64,000 nucleotides of DNA from Alphaproteobacteria bacterium. Lineage in GTDB: Bacteria; Pseudomonadota; Alphaproteobacteria; Rickettsiales; SXRF01. The notes under the pieces were generated by a model that saw only the letters and a program-made list of their open reading frames with translations, was not told where the DNA came from and ran no database searches. Position numbers and translations under genes: made by a program. Below, in pieces: positions 56,640 to 64,000 of the stretch (position 1 is the first letter of the stretch; every line of letters starts with the position of its first letter). The stretch covers positions 62,001-126,000 of the forward strand of contig JAGVLO010000015.1 in NCBI GenBank assembly GCA_020049775.1, in the 5' to 3' direction.

Positions 56640-58805
56640 ATGTCCTTTACCAAAAAAACAGTGGCTGACTGGCAAAAGCTGGCGGAAAAAGATATCGGCA
56701 AGGACAAGGCGGGAAACCCCGTTCCACTCGATTCCCTAACGTGGCACACGCCGGAAGGTTTTGACATAAAGCCCGTATATACTGCTGCTGATTTAGAGAA
56801 CCTCGAATATATCGACACCCTCCCTGGCTTTGCGCCTTACGCTCGTGGACCGCGCGCCACTATGTACACGGTACGTCCGTGGACGGTGCGGCAATATGCG
56901 GGCTTTTCCACTGCCGAGGAATCCAACGCATTCTACAAACGCAACCTTGCAGCAGGGCAAAAAGGCCTTTCTGTAGCGTTCGACCTTGCTACGCACCGTG
57001 GCTACGATTCCGACCACCCGCGCGTGGTGGGCGATGTCGGCAAGGCGGGCGTTGCGATTGATTCTATCGAGGACATGAAAATCCTGTTCGACAGCATTCC
57101 GCTGAACGAAATGAGCGTGTCGATGACCATGAACGGCGCTGTGCTGCCGATTCTGGCGAATTATATTGTGGCTGGCCTTGAACAGGGCGTGAAGCTGGAA
57201 GAACTTTCCGGCACTATCCAGAACGACATTCTCAAAGAGTTCATGGTGCGTAACACCTATATTTACCCACCGGAACCGAGCATGCGCATTGTCGCCGATA
57301 TTATTGAGTACACGGCAAAGAACATGCCCAAGTTCAATTCCATTTCCATCTCCGGCTACCACATGCACGAAGCGGGCGCGACAGCCGTGCAGGAACTCGC
57401 CTACACCATCGCCGACGGTGACGAATATGTAAAAGCCGCGCTTGGCAAAGGCCTGAACGTGGATGACTTTGCGCCCCGCCTGTCGTTTTTCTTTGCCATC
57501 GGCATGAATTTTTTCATGGAGATTGCCAAGCTGCGCGCCGCGCGCCTGCTATGGGCGAAGACCATGGCGAAGTATAATCCCAAGCACCCTATGTCCTCTG
57601 CTTTGCGCACGCATTGCCAGACAAGCGGTGTGTCGCTTACGGAAAAAGACCCCTACAATAACGTCGTGCGCACCACTATCGAAGCCATGGCTGCCGTGCT
57701 TGGCGGCACGCAGTCGCTGCACACCAACGCGCTGGACGAAGCTATTGCGCTGCCCACCGATTTTTCGGCGCGCATCGCACGCAACACGCAGCTCATCATC
57801 CAGCATGAAAGCGGTATCACCAAAGTGATCGATCCGCTGGGCGGTAGCTATTACATTGAAGCCCTCACCGATAGCCTTGTAAAACACGCGGAAGCGCTGA
57901 TTGCAGAAGTCAACGAAGTCGGCGGCATGACCAAAGCTATCGAAGCCGGTATCCCCAAGCAGAAAATCGAGGAATCCGCCGCCCGCCGTCAGGCACGTGT
58001 TGACCGCGGGGAAGACGTGATTGTCGGTGTGAACAAATACCAGCTCAAAAAAGAAGACGCGATAGACATTCTCGATGTCGATAACGCCAAGGTGCGTGAA
58101 TCGCAGCTAAAACGCCTCGGCGACGTGCGTAAAAAGCGCGACGAAAAATCCTGCCAGCTGGCGCTGGAGGCGTTGACTAAAGCCGCTGCGGATAAAACGG
58201 GCAACCTGCTGGAGCTGGCGGTGGAAGCCGTGAAGCACCGCGCGACCGTGGGTGAAATTTCCAATGCGCTGGAAAAAGTCTATGGCCGCTATAACGCCGA
58301 GGTTAGGACTATTTCAGGAGTTTACGGCGCTGTGTATGATGCCGACGACAGCCTGAAACCTATCCGTGAAAAAGTGGCAAAATTTGCTGAAACCGAGGGC
58401 CGCCGCCCTCGCCTGCTCGTTGCCAAAATGGGTCAGGACGGTCACGACCGTGGTGCAAAAGTCATCGCCACCGCCTTTGCCGATATGGGTTTTGACGTGG
58501 ACGTCGGCTCGCTGTTCGCCACGCCCGATGAAGTGGCGCGTCAGGCCGTGGAAAATGACGTGCATCTTGTCGGTGTATCATCCCACGCAGCGGGGCATAA
58601 AACACTTGTGCCGCAGCTTATCGAAGCGCTTGGCAGGGCTGGCCGCAAAGATATTCTGGTGGTGTGCGGTGGCGTTATCCCCGCGCAGGATTATGATTAT
58701 CTCTACAAGTCAGGCGTTGCCGAAATCTTCGGCCCCGGCACCAACATTCCCGATGCCGCTGCCAAAGTGTTGGCGCTGGTGGAAAAGAAGCGGAAAGCTG
58801 CGTGA
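56640..58805 (+). CDS. scpA: Methylmalonyl-CoA mutase, single-chain
   Basis: 721 residues from ATG 56640 ([11 protein letters not shown]); an upstream ATG at 56604 would add 12 residues. N-terminal TIM-barrel with [32 protein letters not shown] and [18 protein letters not shown]-terminal B12 domain with the cobalt-binding [16 protein letters not shown] (about 595-610). It interconverts methylmalonyl- and succinyl-CoA. Its last bases overlap the start of the next gene, and its 3' end is duplicated at 59490-59613. Confidence 0.97.
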   Translation: MSFTKKTVADWQKLAEKDIGKDKAGNPVPLDSLTWHTPEGFDIKPVYTAADLENLEYIDTLPGFAPYARGPRATMYTVRPWTVRQYAGFSTAEESNAFYKRNLAAGQKGLSVAFDLATHRGYDSDHPRVVGDVGKAGVAIDSIEDMKILFDSIPLNEMSVSMTMNGAVLPILANYIVAGLEQGVKLEELSGTIQNDILKEFMVRNTYIYPPEPSMRIVADIIEYTAKNMPKFNSISISGYHMHEAGATAVQELAYTIADGDEYVKAALGKGLNVDDFAPRLSFFFAIGMNFFMEIAKLRAARLLWAKTMAKYNPKHPMSSALRTHCQTSGVSLTEKDPYNNVVRTTIEAMAAVLGGTQSLHTNALDEAIALPTDFSARIARNTQLIIQHESGITKVIDPLGGSYYIEALTDSLVKHAEALIAEVNEVGGMTKAIEAGIPKQKIEESAARRQARVDRGEDVIVGVNKYQLKKEDAIDILDVDNAKVRESQLKRLGDVRKKRDEKSCQLALEALTKAAADKTGNLLELAVEAVKHRATVGEISNALEKVYGRYNAEVRTISGVYGAVYDADDSLKPIREKVAKFAETEGRRPRLLVAKMGQDGHDRGAKVIATAFADMGFDVDVGSLFATPDEVARQAVENDVHLVGVSSHAAGHKTLVPQLIEALGRAGRKDILVVCGGVIPAQDYDYLYKSGVAEIFGPGTNIPDAAAKVLALVEKKRKAA

Positions 58806-59470
58806 TAAAAAATGCGCTGGTTCTTCTGCTAATATATTTTGTTGGCATCGCAGTCTATAATTATAGCCTTAATGAAACAAATATGCCGCCACTTAGTGAC
58901 GGTGACCTCATTTTTCAGACAACGAATGTGCCGCACTCATTTGCGCTTGCCCTTGCCAGCGGCAGCCTTTATCTCCACACTGGTATTATCAAGCAAAGCG
59001 GTAGCGGCACTGTGGTGATACATGCTGCGCAGACGGTGGTAGAAACGCCGTTGTCCGATTGGATTGCTCAGGGTGCTTTGAAACGGTTTTCCGTCTATCG
59101 TTATAAAGGTCTTGGCCGCGAACATACTTCCTACATACTGGAAGCGCTTAAACCCTATTACGGCAGGATGTATGACCATTATTTTTCATTTGATAACCAC
59201 GAGATTTATTCCAGCGAACTAGCATATCTTGCCTTTAAACAGGCGAATATCCCACTGGGAAAAGTCGAAAAAATTGGTTCACTCACCGTCAATAACAGCT
59301 TTGTGACTAACCTTATCGAGCAGCGCTGGCAGAATTACCCCGCATGCGCGGGCAAAGACTACACATTCGATCAATGTTACGAGGTGATGATGTCGCAGGA
59401 AATTATAACTGCTGCTTCGATTGCGGATGATCCTAACGTAGAGCTCATTTTTACCAACTACCCTTTTTAG
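58802..59470 (+). CDS. Permuted NlpC/P60 (YiiX-like) protein, catalytic Cys replaced by Ser
   Basis: 222 residues from GTG 58802, overlapping the scpA stop. N-terminal membrane anchor or signal ([18 protein letters not shown]), then the YiiX/YaeF-type papain-like fold: [10 protein letters not shown], His59 in LYLHTGIIK, and the motif IYSSELAYL where active members have YCSEL. The Ser at residue 137 stands at the position of the nucleophile, so it is probably a dead enzyme. Closely related to 60361-61023; both end IFTNYPF. Confidence 0.85.
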   Translation: MIKNALVLLLIYFVGIAVYNYSLNETNMPPLSDGDLIFQTTNVPHSFALALASGSLYLHTGIIKQSGSGTVVIHAAQTVVETPLSDWIAQGALKRFSVYRYKGLGREHTSYILEALKPYYGRMYDHYFSFDNHEIYSSELAYLAFKQANIPLGKVEKIGSLTVNNSFVTNLIEQRWQNYPACAGKDYTFDQCYEVMMSQEIITAASIADDPNVELIFTNYPF

Positions 59471-59489
59471 TGGCTTATTTCATTGCCCT

Positions 59490-59613
59490 CGCGCGGAATT
59501 ATGATTATTTATATAAAACAGGTGTTGCCGAAATCTTCGGCCCCGGAACAAACATCCCCGATGCCGCCGCCAAGGTGCTGGCACTGGTAGAAAAGAAGCG
59601 GAAGGCAGCGTGA
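59490..59613 (+). pseudogene. Duplicated 3' fragment of scpA
   Basis: 124 bases match the end of scpA (58682-58805) with 18 differences and no gaps, ending with the same TGA. It encodes the mutase C-terminus [20 protein letters not shown] onward but has no start region, so it is a remnant of the tandem duplication. Confidence 0.9.
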
Positions 59614-59617
59614 GTTA

Positions 59618-60358
59618 ATGAATGATTCACTGATAATTACAAATAAATCAAAATCATTTAAAGTGGCATTTGCTCTTGGGATGGAGCAGTTATTAAAATT
59701 TGAAGATATAATCAAGCCAGTTGGTCAGTACAACGCGATTGTTTGGCTTACCGATGATAGTAAGGTAACTTTAAATTCCATAAAGCAAATAGAAAATATT
59801 ACACTTAATAAATCCCGCCAAATAAAATCAATATGCTTCAGTGGAAACGACTACAAATCAAATAAAAACATATCTGTTAGTTTTGAAAGTAGAATGGGCT
59901 ATCGCTTTTTATCTGAGACGGTAAGTTACACAATTAAAGATACAGATGAGAATGTAATTCTTTTATCAAATAAGCTAGAAAGTTTAATTGCTGATTTAAA
60001 CCAGTGGTACGGATTTTTAGCATTCACAGATTTTGAAGTCCTTTTTTTTAAAGGGTTTATTTTTACTGTTTGCGCACTAGCTATAGCAATTTTTGTTGGT
60101 ACAACATTGGGCTATTTTACATATCATAAAAAAGACATCTCTTCATCAAATTACGGCGCGCAAATTTTTGGAGCTTTTGTTCTTCTTGTAGTTATGGTGA
60201 TATTTACTGATAGATGTAAGAGCAGTATTTTTCCTAAAGGCGTTTTCTTAATTGGTCCTGGTGTTAAAAAATTTAATCTCAATAAAAATATACACAGAGG
60301 TATAATCACAATATTAACCACAATAATTTTAGGTCTATTAGTTAATTACATATCTTAG
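59618..60358 (+). CDS. AT-rich foreign membrane protein inserted in the duplication
   Basis: 246 residues, unrecognised. Strikingly AT-rich (about 30% G+C) with AT-ending codons, unlike every neighbour. Residues about 1-130 are soluble (SKSFKVAFALGMEQLLKFED, QWYGFLAFTDFEVLF) and about 145-245 contain three to four membrane helices (FIFTVCALAIAIFVGTTLGY, GAFVLLVVMVIF, ITILTTIILGLLVN). It begins 4 bases after the scpA fragment and ends 2 bases before the second hydrolase copy, so it was inserted exactly at that junction. Confidence 0.75.
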   Translation: MNDSLIITNKSKSFKVAFALGMEQLLKFEDIIKPVGQYNAIVWLTDDSKVTLNSIKQIENITLNKSRQIKSICFSGNDYKSNKNISVSFESRMGYRFLSETVSYTIKDTDENVILLSNKLESLIADLNQWYGFLAFTDFEVLFFKGFIFTVCALAIAIFVGTTLGYFTYHKKDISSSNYGAQIFGAFVLLVVMVIFTDRCKSSIFPKGVFLIGPGVKKFNLNKNIHRGIITILTTIILGLLVNYIS

Positions 60359-60360
60359 TT

Positions 60361-61023
60361 ATGCGCCTCTTCTTCGCCCTGCTGATTATCATCACTTCTT
60401 ACTCCGGCTATCTCTACACGCTGGATGAATCAAAGCTGCCGCCGCTCAAAAATGGCGACCTGATATTCCAGACCACCACCATGCCGGGTGCGATGGCGAT
60501 CGGGCTTGCCAGCCTCAGTCCTTATATTCATACCGGCATCATCAAAATAACGGACAAAGGGCCATCGGTGGTGCATGCCGCTGAAATTGTGCTGGAAACT
60601 CCATTGAGTGAATGGATACGCAGCGGCGCATTAAGCCGCTTTGCTGTTTTCCGCCACAAGACGCTCACCCCCGAACAGGCGGAAGATGTGCTGGAAGTGG
60701 CAAAGACCTATTACGGCAAGCCGTATGATCATTATTTTTCATTTGATAACGACAGCATCTATTGCAGCGAGCTGGAACATCTCGTGTTTAACGCCGTGGG
60801 CGTGCCTGTGGGCAAGGTAGAAAAAATCGGCTCACTCAATATCAATAACAGCTTTGTAAAAAAATTAATTGAACAACGCTGGCAGAAATATCCCGCCTGC
60901 GTGGGTAAGGGCTACACGTTTGAGGGCTGCTATGAAGTGATGATGAAGCAGGAACTGGTGACACCCGCCTCCATTGCGCGTGATACGAGTATGGAGCGTA
61001 TTTTTACTAACTATCCTTTTTAA
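60361..61023 (+). CDS. Permuted NlpC/P60 (YiiX-like) cysteine hydrolase, intact Cys
   Basis: 220 residues. Hydrophobic N-terminus (LFFALLIIITSYSGYLYT), [10 protein letters not shown], His57 in YIHTGIIK, and the nucleophile Cys135 in IYCSELEHL. These are the catalytic elements of YiiX/YaeF-type papain-like hydrolases, which act on amide bonds of envelope or lipid substrates. Paralogue of 58802-59470, created by tandem duplication. It is 2 bases after the AT-rich insert and is followed by a 21-base tandem repeat. Confidence 0.9.
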   Translation: MRLFFALLIIITSYSGYLYTLDESKLPPLKNGDLIFQTTTMPGAMAIGLASLSPYIHTGIIKITDKGPSVVHAAEIVLETPLSEWIRSGALSRFAVFRHKTLTPEQAEDVLEVAKTYYGKPYDHYFSFDNDSIYCSELEHLVFNAVGVPVGKVEKIGSLNINNSFVKKLIEQRWQKYPACVGKGYTFEGCYEVMMKQELVTPASIARDTSMERIFTNYPF

Positions 61024-61037
61024 CAGATTATTTCATT

Positions 61038-61079
61038 GCCGCTGCCTAGGGGGGCAATGCCGCTGCCTAGGGGGGCAAT
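61038..61079 (+). repeat. Two copies of a 21-base tandem repeat
   Basis: GCCGCTGCCTAGGGGGGCAAT occurs at 61038-61058 and 61059-61079, identical. Each unit begins GCC and ends GGCAAT, and ATTGCC with GGCAAT can form a short hairpin. It sits at the end of the duplicated unit. Confidence 0.9.
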
Positions 61080-61127
61080 TAAGGATAATAGCTTGCCAAC
61101 TGGGTGCGGTTGTGGTTTCAACAAACT

Positions 61128-62102
61128 ATGGATAATCCATTGCTACACTCCATTAAAAGAGGTGACCGCGCAGCCCTTGCGCGCGGCATCACGCTGATTG
61201 AGTCCACGCGTGAAGACCACCAGCGCGAAGCGCAGGCATTACTCACGGAAATGATGCCAAAAACGGGCCGTTCCGTCCGCATCGGCATAACGGGTGTGCC
61301 GGGTGTTGGCAAATCCACTTTTATAGAAAGCTTCGGCCAGCACGTCATTAATCAGGGCCACAAGGTAGCGGTGCTGGCGGTTGATCCCTCCAGTGTGCGC
61401 ACGGGCGGCTCTATCCTTGGTGATAAAACGCGCATGAGCCAACTTTCGCAGAATGAAAAAGCCTATATCCGCCCCTCACCTACCAGTGGTTCATTGGGTG
61501 GTGTGGCGCGCCGCACGCGTGAAGCCATGCTGCTTACCGAAGCGGCAGGTTACGACGTCGTGCTGGTGGAAACCGTCGGCGTTGGCCAGTCGGAAACGGA
61601 AGTGGCCGACATGGTGGACATGTTTGTGTTGCTATTGCTGCCCGGCAGCGGTGACGAACTACAGGGTATCAAAAAAGGTATTGTCGAGCTGGCGGATTTG
61701 CTGGTGGTCAATAAGGCCGACGGCGACCTGATAGTGCAGGCAAAGCGCGTACGCTCGGATTATTCGGCGGCGATACGCATGCTGCATCCCGCAAATGCTG
61801 GCGGTTGGCAGCCGAAGGTCATTACCTGCTCTGCGCTCAATAATCAGGGCATTGACGAAGTGTGGCAGGCCATCGGTGAATATTCGCAGGCCATGAAAGC
61901 TTCCGGCCAATGGGAAAAGAAACGCCACCAGCAGGCCAAGGCATGGATGTGGAAAGAAATCCACGAAACATTGCTTTCGCGTTTTGAAAAACACCCCAAA
62001 ATCGCAAACCGCATCCGCGAACTTGAGGAACAGGTTTCCGCAAGCAAACTATCCCCCGCTGATGCGGCACACACACTTATCGAATATTACCTGAATGGCT
62101 GA
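61128..62102 (+). CDS. meaB: Methylmalonyl-CoA mutase-associated GTPase MeaB
   Basis: 324 residues from ATG 61128; GTG 61104 would add 8 residues. P-loop [15 protein letters not shown], Walker B-like [30 protein letters not shown] and VNKADGD mark the G3E-type GTPase. MeaB protects and loads B12 in the mutase. Its closeness to scpA fits this function. It overlaps the next gene by 8 bases. Confidence 0.95.
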   Translation: MDNPLLHSIKRGDRAALARGITLIESTREDHQREAQALLTEMMPKTGRSVRIGITGVPGVGKSTFIESFGQHVINQGHKVAVLAVDPSSVRTGGSILGDKTRMSQLSQNEKAYIRPSPTSGSLGGVARRTREAMLLTEAAGYDVVLVETVGVGQSETEVADMVDMFVLLLLPGSGDELQGIKKGIVELADLLVVNKADGDLIVQAKRVRSDYSAAIRMLHPANAGGWQPKVITCSALNNQGIDEVWQAIGEYSQAMKASGQWEKKRHQQAKAWMWKEIHETLLSRFEKHPKIANRIRELEEQVSASKLSPADAAHTLIEYYLNG

Positions 62103-63618
62103 CGCAAAGAACATATCGCCCCATGCGCTGCTGCTGGCATTTGCTGTGCCGCTGGTGGTGCTGCTGGCGCATGCCTTTTATTATTACCCCTTCTTCGCCG
62201 ATGATGCCTTTATCAGCCTGCGTTATTCCGAACGGCTGATTGCTGGCAAGGGTCTGAACTGGAACGACGGCGAATATGTCGAGGGCTATTCCAACCTGTT
62301 ATGGGTGCTGGCAACGGCGGCGCTTGGGCTACTTGGCATGGATTTGCTGGCCGCCGGACGCGCCGTGGGCATGATGTGCGCGGTGGTTACCATGCTCGCT
62401 TTCGGCCATTTTTTCCGCAAACGCTGCCAGCGCACTGAAGCATTGTTCATGGCCAATCTTGGTTTTGCGCTTACTGCTCCGGTGGCTATCTGGTCTATCG
62501 GCGGTCTTGAAGCGGCGCTGGTCATGGCGTTGATGGCGTGGGCGTTTGTCTTTGCGCATGATGTGCTGGAATCACCCGATACAAAAAAAGCGCTGTGGTG
62601 CGGCTTGCTGCTTGGCGGTGTGTGCCTGAGCAGGCCGGAAGGCGCGATATTCACCGTGTTCTTTGCGCTTGGGCTGCTGCTGTGCGCCAGTTATTCGCGC
62701 ATGATAGTTTTCAAGCCGGTGGTAATAATGTGTGCTGTGGCATTTCTCTGCTTTGCCAGCCAGCTTGGTTTCCGCCTTGCCTATTACGGCGACTGGGTGG
62801 CCAACACCTATTATGTGAAGGTGGCCTTCACCGCTTCGCGCCTGAATAACGGCGCTATGTATTGTTTGCTCGCGGTGGCGTCTATGCTGCCGCTTATCGT
62901 CATGGCGCCGATGCGCCTTGATAAAAAACACAAGGACGCTGGTTACGCAGCTGCCAAGTGCAGCATAGGCTTTATGTCGCTGGTGTGCGTGTTGTGGGTT
63001 GCCATGCTGGTGATCGCGGGTGGTGATATTTTCCCTGGCTACCGCCATTTCCTGTACATCGTACCCGCCATCATACTCATGCTGTTGCAGAGTCTGGACG
63101 CCATGTACGGCAAGGGTAGTGTGCGCAGCACCCATGTATTTATCGGCTATGTGCTGGCCTGCTTTGTGTGGTTGCAATTGCAATTTTATGAAAACCAGCG
63201 CGCGCGCGAAGAAGGCTGGCTGTGGGAAACCAAAGAGCTGGCTGATTTCATGCGCAAGGAATATGGCGAAAAGCAGCCCCTGACGGCGGTCACGCTGGCG
63301 GGCATCATTCCCTATTATTCCAAGCTGCCGAGCATTGATATGTATGGGCTGAACGACGGCTATATCACCAAACACCGCAACGAGGCGCACGGCTTCGGAA
63401 AATTTGGCGAGGGTTTTGTGGGCCACGAATTATTCAACAGCAAATATGTGCTGTCACGCAAACCAGACATCATTATTTTCCACGCGGGCAATAAAAAGCC
63501 GCTCTATGGCATGGGTGATGAGCCGGAGTTCAAGGCAAATTATCAGTCGCACCTGATAAAGCTTCCCAGCTACACAGCGGAAATCTGGCTACGCAAAGAT
63601 AGCGCCAAAGCTCACTGA
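62095..63618 (+). CDS. GT-C membrane glycosyltransferase-like protein
   Basis: 507 residues with about ten hydrophobic segments. The first loop [19 protein letters not shown] followed by [14 protein letters not shown] resembles the DD-containing first loop of AftB-like arabinofuranosyltransferases and other GT-C enzymes that use polyprenyl-phosphate sugars. The C-terminal soluble part begins about residue 390 ([20 protein letters not shown]). The sugar and acceptor are unknown. The gene overlaps meaB. Confidence 0.68.
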   Translation: MADAKNISPHALLLAFAVPLVVLLAHAFYYYPFFADDAFISLRYSERLIAGKGLNWNDGEYVEGYSNLLWVLATAALGLLGMDLLAAGRAVGMMCAVVTMLAFGHFFRKRCQRTEALFMANLGFALTAPVAIWSIGGLEAALVMALMAWAFVFAHDVLESPDTKKALWCGLLLGGVCLSRPEGAIFTVFFALGLLLCASYSRMIVFKPVVIMCAVAFLCFASQLGFRLAYYGDWVANTYYVKVAFTASRLNNGAMYCLLAVASMLPLIVMAPMRLDKKHKDAGYAAAKCSIGFMSLVCVLWVAMLVIAGGDIFPGYRHFLYIVPAIILMLLQSLDAMYGKGSVRSTHVFIGYVLACFVWLQLQFYENQRAREEGWLWETKELADFMRKEYGEKQPLTAVTLAGIIPYYSKLPSIDMYGLNDGYITKHRNEAHGFGKFGEGFVGHELFNSKYVLSRKPDIIIFHAGNKKPLYGMGDEPEFKANYQSHLIKLPSYTAEIWLRKDSAKAH

Positions 63619-63807
63619 TTAAATATCTTCGATTTCTATATCAACTACAGTGTCATTAAGCATTGAGGCAATTTCTTTTGCATTCTCAACGGACTTATTT
63701 CTAAGCATAATATGTAATACTTTTCTGGCTTCAGCTGGTTCAGCTTGAATCCAAGCAGTATTTGGACCATTACCCTCTTTTACTGTAAATGTATATTTTC
63801 TTGACAT
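63619..63807 (-). CDS. Small hypothetical protein
   Basis: 62 residues, unrecognised. AAGGAATATCT before ATG is a good ribosome site. Contains TAWIQAEPAEARKVLHIML and SVENAKEIASMLNDTVVDIE, a mixed alpha/beta pattern. Directly downstream of gyrB (9-base gap). Confidence 0.5.
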   Translation of the reverse strand: MSRKYTFTVKEGNGPNTAWIQAEPAEARKVLHIMLRNKSVENAKEIASMLNDTVVDIEIEDI

Positions 63808-63816
63808 AGATATTCC

Positions 63817-64000
63817 TTAAACGTCCAAATTAGAAACCTTCAGCGCGTTGCTGATAATGAAGTCGCGGCGCGGTTCAACCACGTCACCCATCAGTGTCGA
63901 GAAGATAGATTCTGTCTCGGCGCTGTCATCCACCGTTACCCTAAGCAGGCGGCGGGTTTGCGGGTTGAGTGTGGTATCCCACAGCTGTTCGGGGTTCATT
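63817..64000 (-). CDS. gyrB: DNA gyrase subunit B, C-terminal end (cut by window edge)
   Basis: Last 60 or so residues of Gyr[21 protein letters not shown] at the window edge, then the TOPRIM-tail segment [16 protein letters not shown], typical of the C-terminus of GyrB. The 5' part lies beyond base 64000. GyrB supplies ATPase for DNA supercoiling. Confidence 0.9.
   Translation of the reverse strand, partial: MNPEQLWDTTLNPQTRRLLRVTVDDSAETESIFSTLMGDVVEPRRDFIISNALKVSNLDV

Larger units (their letters stand above)
58682..61040 (+). repeat. Tandem duplication spanning the mutase 3' end and a hydrolase gene
   Basis: Unit 1 covers about 58682-59487 and unit 2 about 59490-61040. Both start with the same 124-base mutase 3' end (18 differences counted) and both end with TTATTTCATTGCC (59475-59487 and 61028-61040). 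After removing the AT-rich insert (59614-60360) unit 2 is about the same length as unit 1 (about 806 bases). Confidence 0.85.

Noticed and set aside
62572-63426. 284-residue leftward frame opposite the GT-C gene
   Set aside because: The forward frame has clear membrane helices and family motifs; the reverse is His/Gln-rich shadow.

Overview
The window reads as one contig from an alphaproteobacterium of roughly 50% G+C that I cannot place to order. Supporting signs are a glycine-dependent 5-aminolevulinate synthase (hemA) next to a COX15-type heme A synthase, a tRNA-Gly(GCC), a 17 kDa-antigen-like glycine-zipper lipoprotein, a single-chain methylmalonyl-CoA mutase with its MeaB GTPase, and a rimP-nusA-infB-rbfA / truB-rpsO-pnp translation cluster. 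Many lineage-specific small proteins of unknown function sit between conserved housekeeping genes. No rRNA, CRISPR array, transposase or prophage was found.

Layout. 1-4.2 kb: truncated membrane sensor, LapG-like cysteine protease, lysine-rich histone-H1-like protein, and a glycosyltransferase-methyltransferase-sulfotransferase fusion. 4.3-14.9 kb: manganese exporter mntP, then the leftward block pnp, rpsO, truB, (two rightward unknown genes), unknown, rbfA, infB, nusA, rimP, with a promoter and a leader hairpin before rimP. 15-25 kb: Ala/Pro-repeat protein, a Planctomycetes-type DUF1559 pseudopilin that looks foreign, a sigma-factor-like gene, unknown genes, a CorC-type CBS protein, tRNA-Gly with a duplicated 3' tail, a Trm112-like protein, a ubiquinone hydroxylase, DUF3147 and a candidate small RNA. 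25-32 kb: a second foreign-looking single gene, xth-hisI, AsmA, aroC-fabI and a surface lipoprotein. 32-42 kb: cobA, a TPR-glycosyltransferase, an orphan heme-copper oxidase subunit divergent from COX15-hemA, anmK and tyrS with an internal insertion. 42-56 kb: a third foreign-looking single gene, a YhdP-like AsmA-type giant, a membrane-fused spermidine synthase homologue, glnE, bcp, sirtuin cobB, a pseudopilin and an MscS channel. 56-64 kb: mutase scpA, two permuted NlpC/P60 paralogues separated by a mutase fragment and an AT-rich insert, meaB, a GT-C membrane glycosyltransferase and the 3' end of gyrB.

How the genes work together: the 7-15 kb block is the transcription/translation core (ribosome maturation, NusA, IF2, RNA decay). 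COX15 and hemA give heme for respiration and share an overlapping operon. scpA and meaB form a B12-dependent methylmalonyl-CoA module. AsmA, YhdP-like, the lipoprotein, anmK and the glycosyltransferases concern the envelope.

Most notable: a tandem duplication at 58.7-61.0 kb, readable to the base, that produced two cysteine-hydrolase paralogues. One has lost its catalytic Cys to Ser, and the second unit was later invaded by an AT-rich membrane-protein gene. Three isolated single-gene islands of foreign character (15.5, 25.1 and 42.3 kb) are also worth testing, either as horizontal transfers or as assembly joins.
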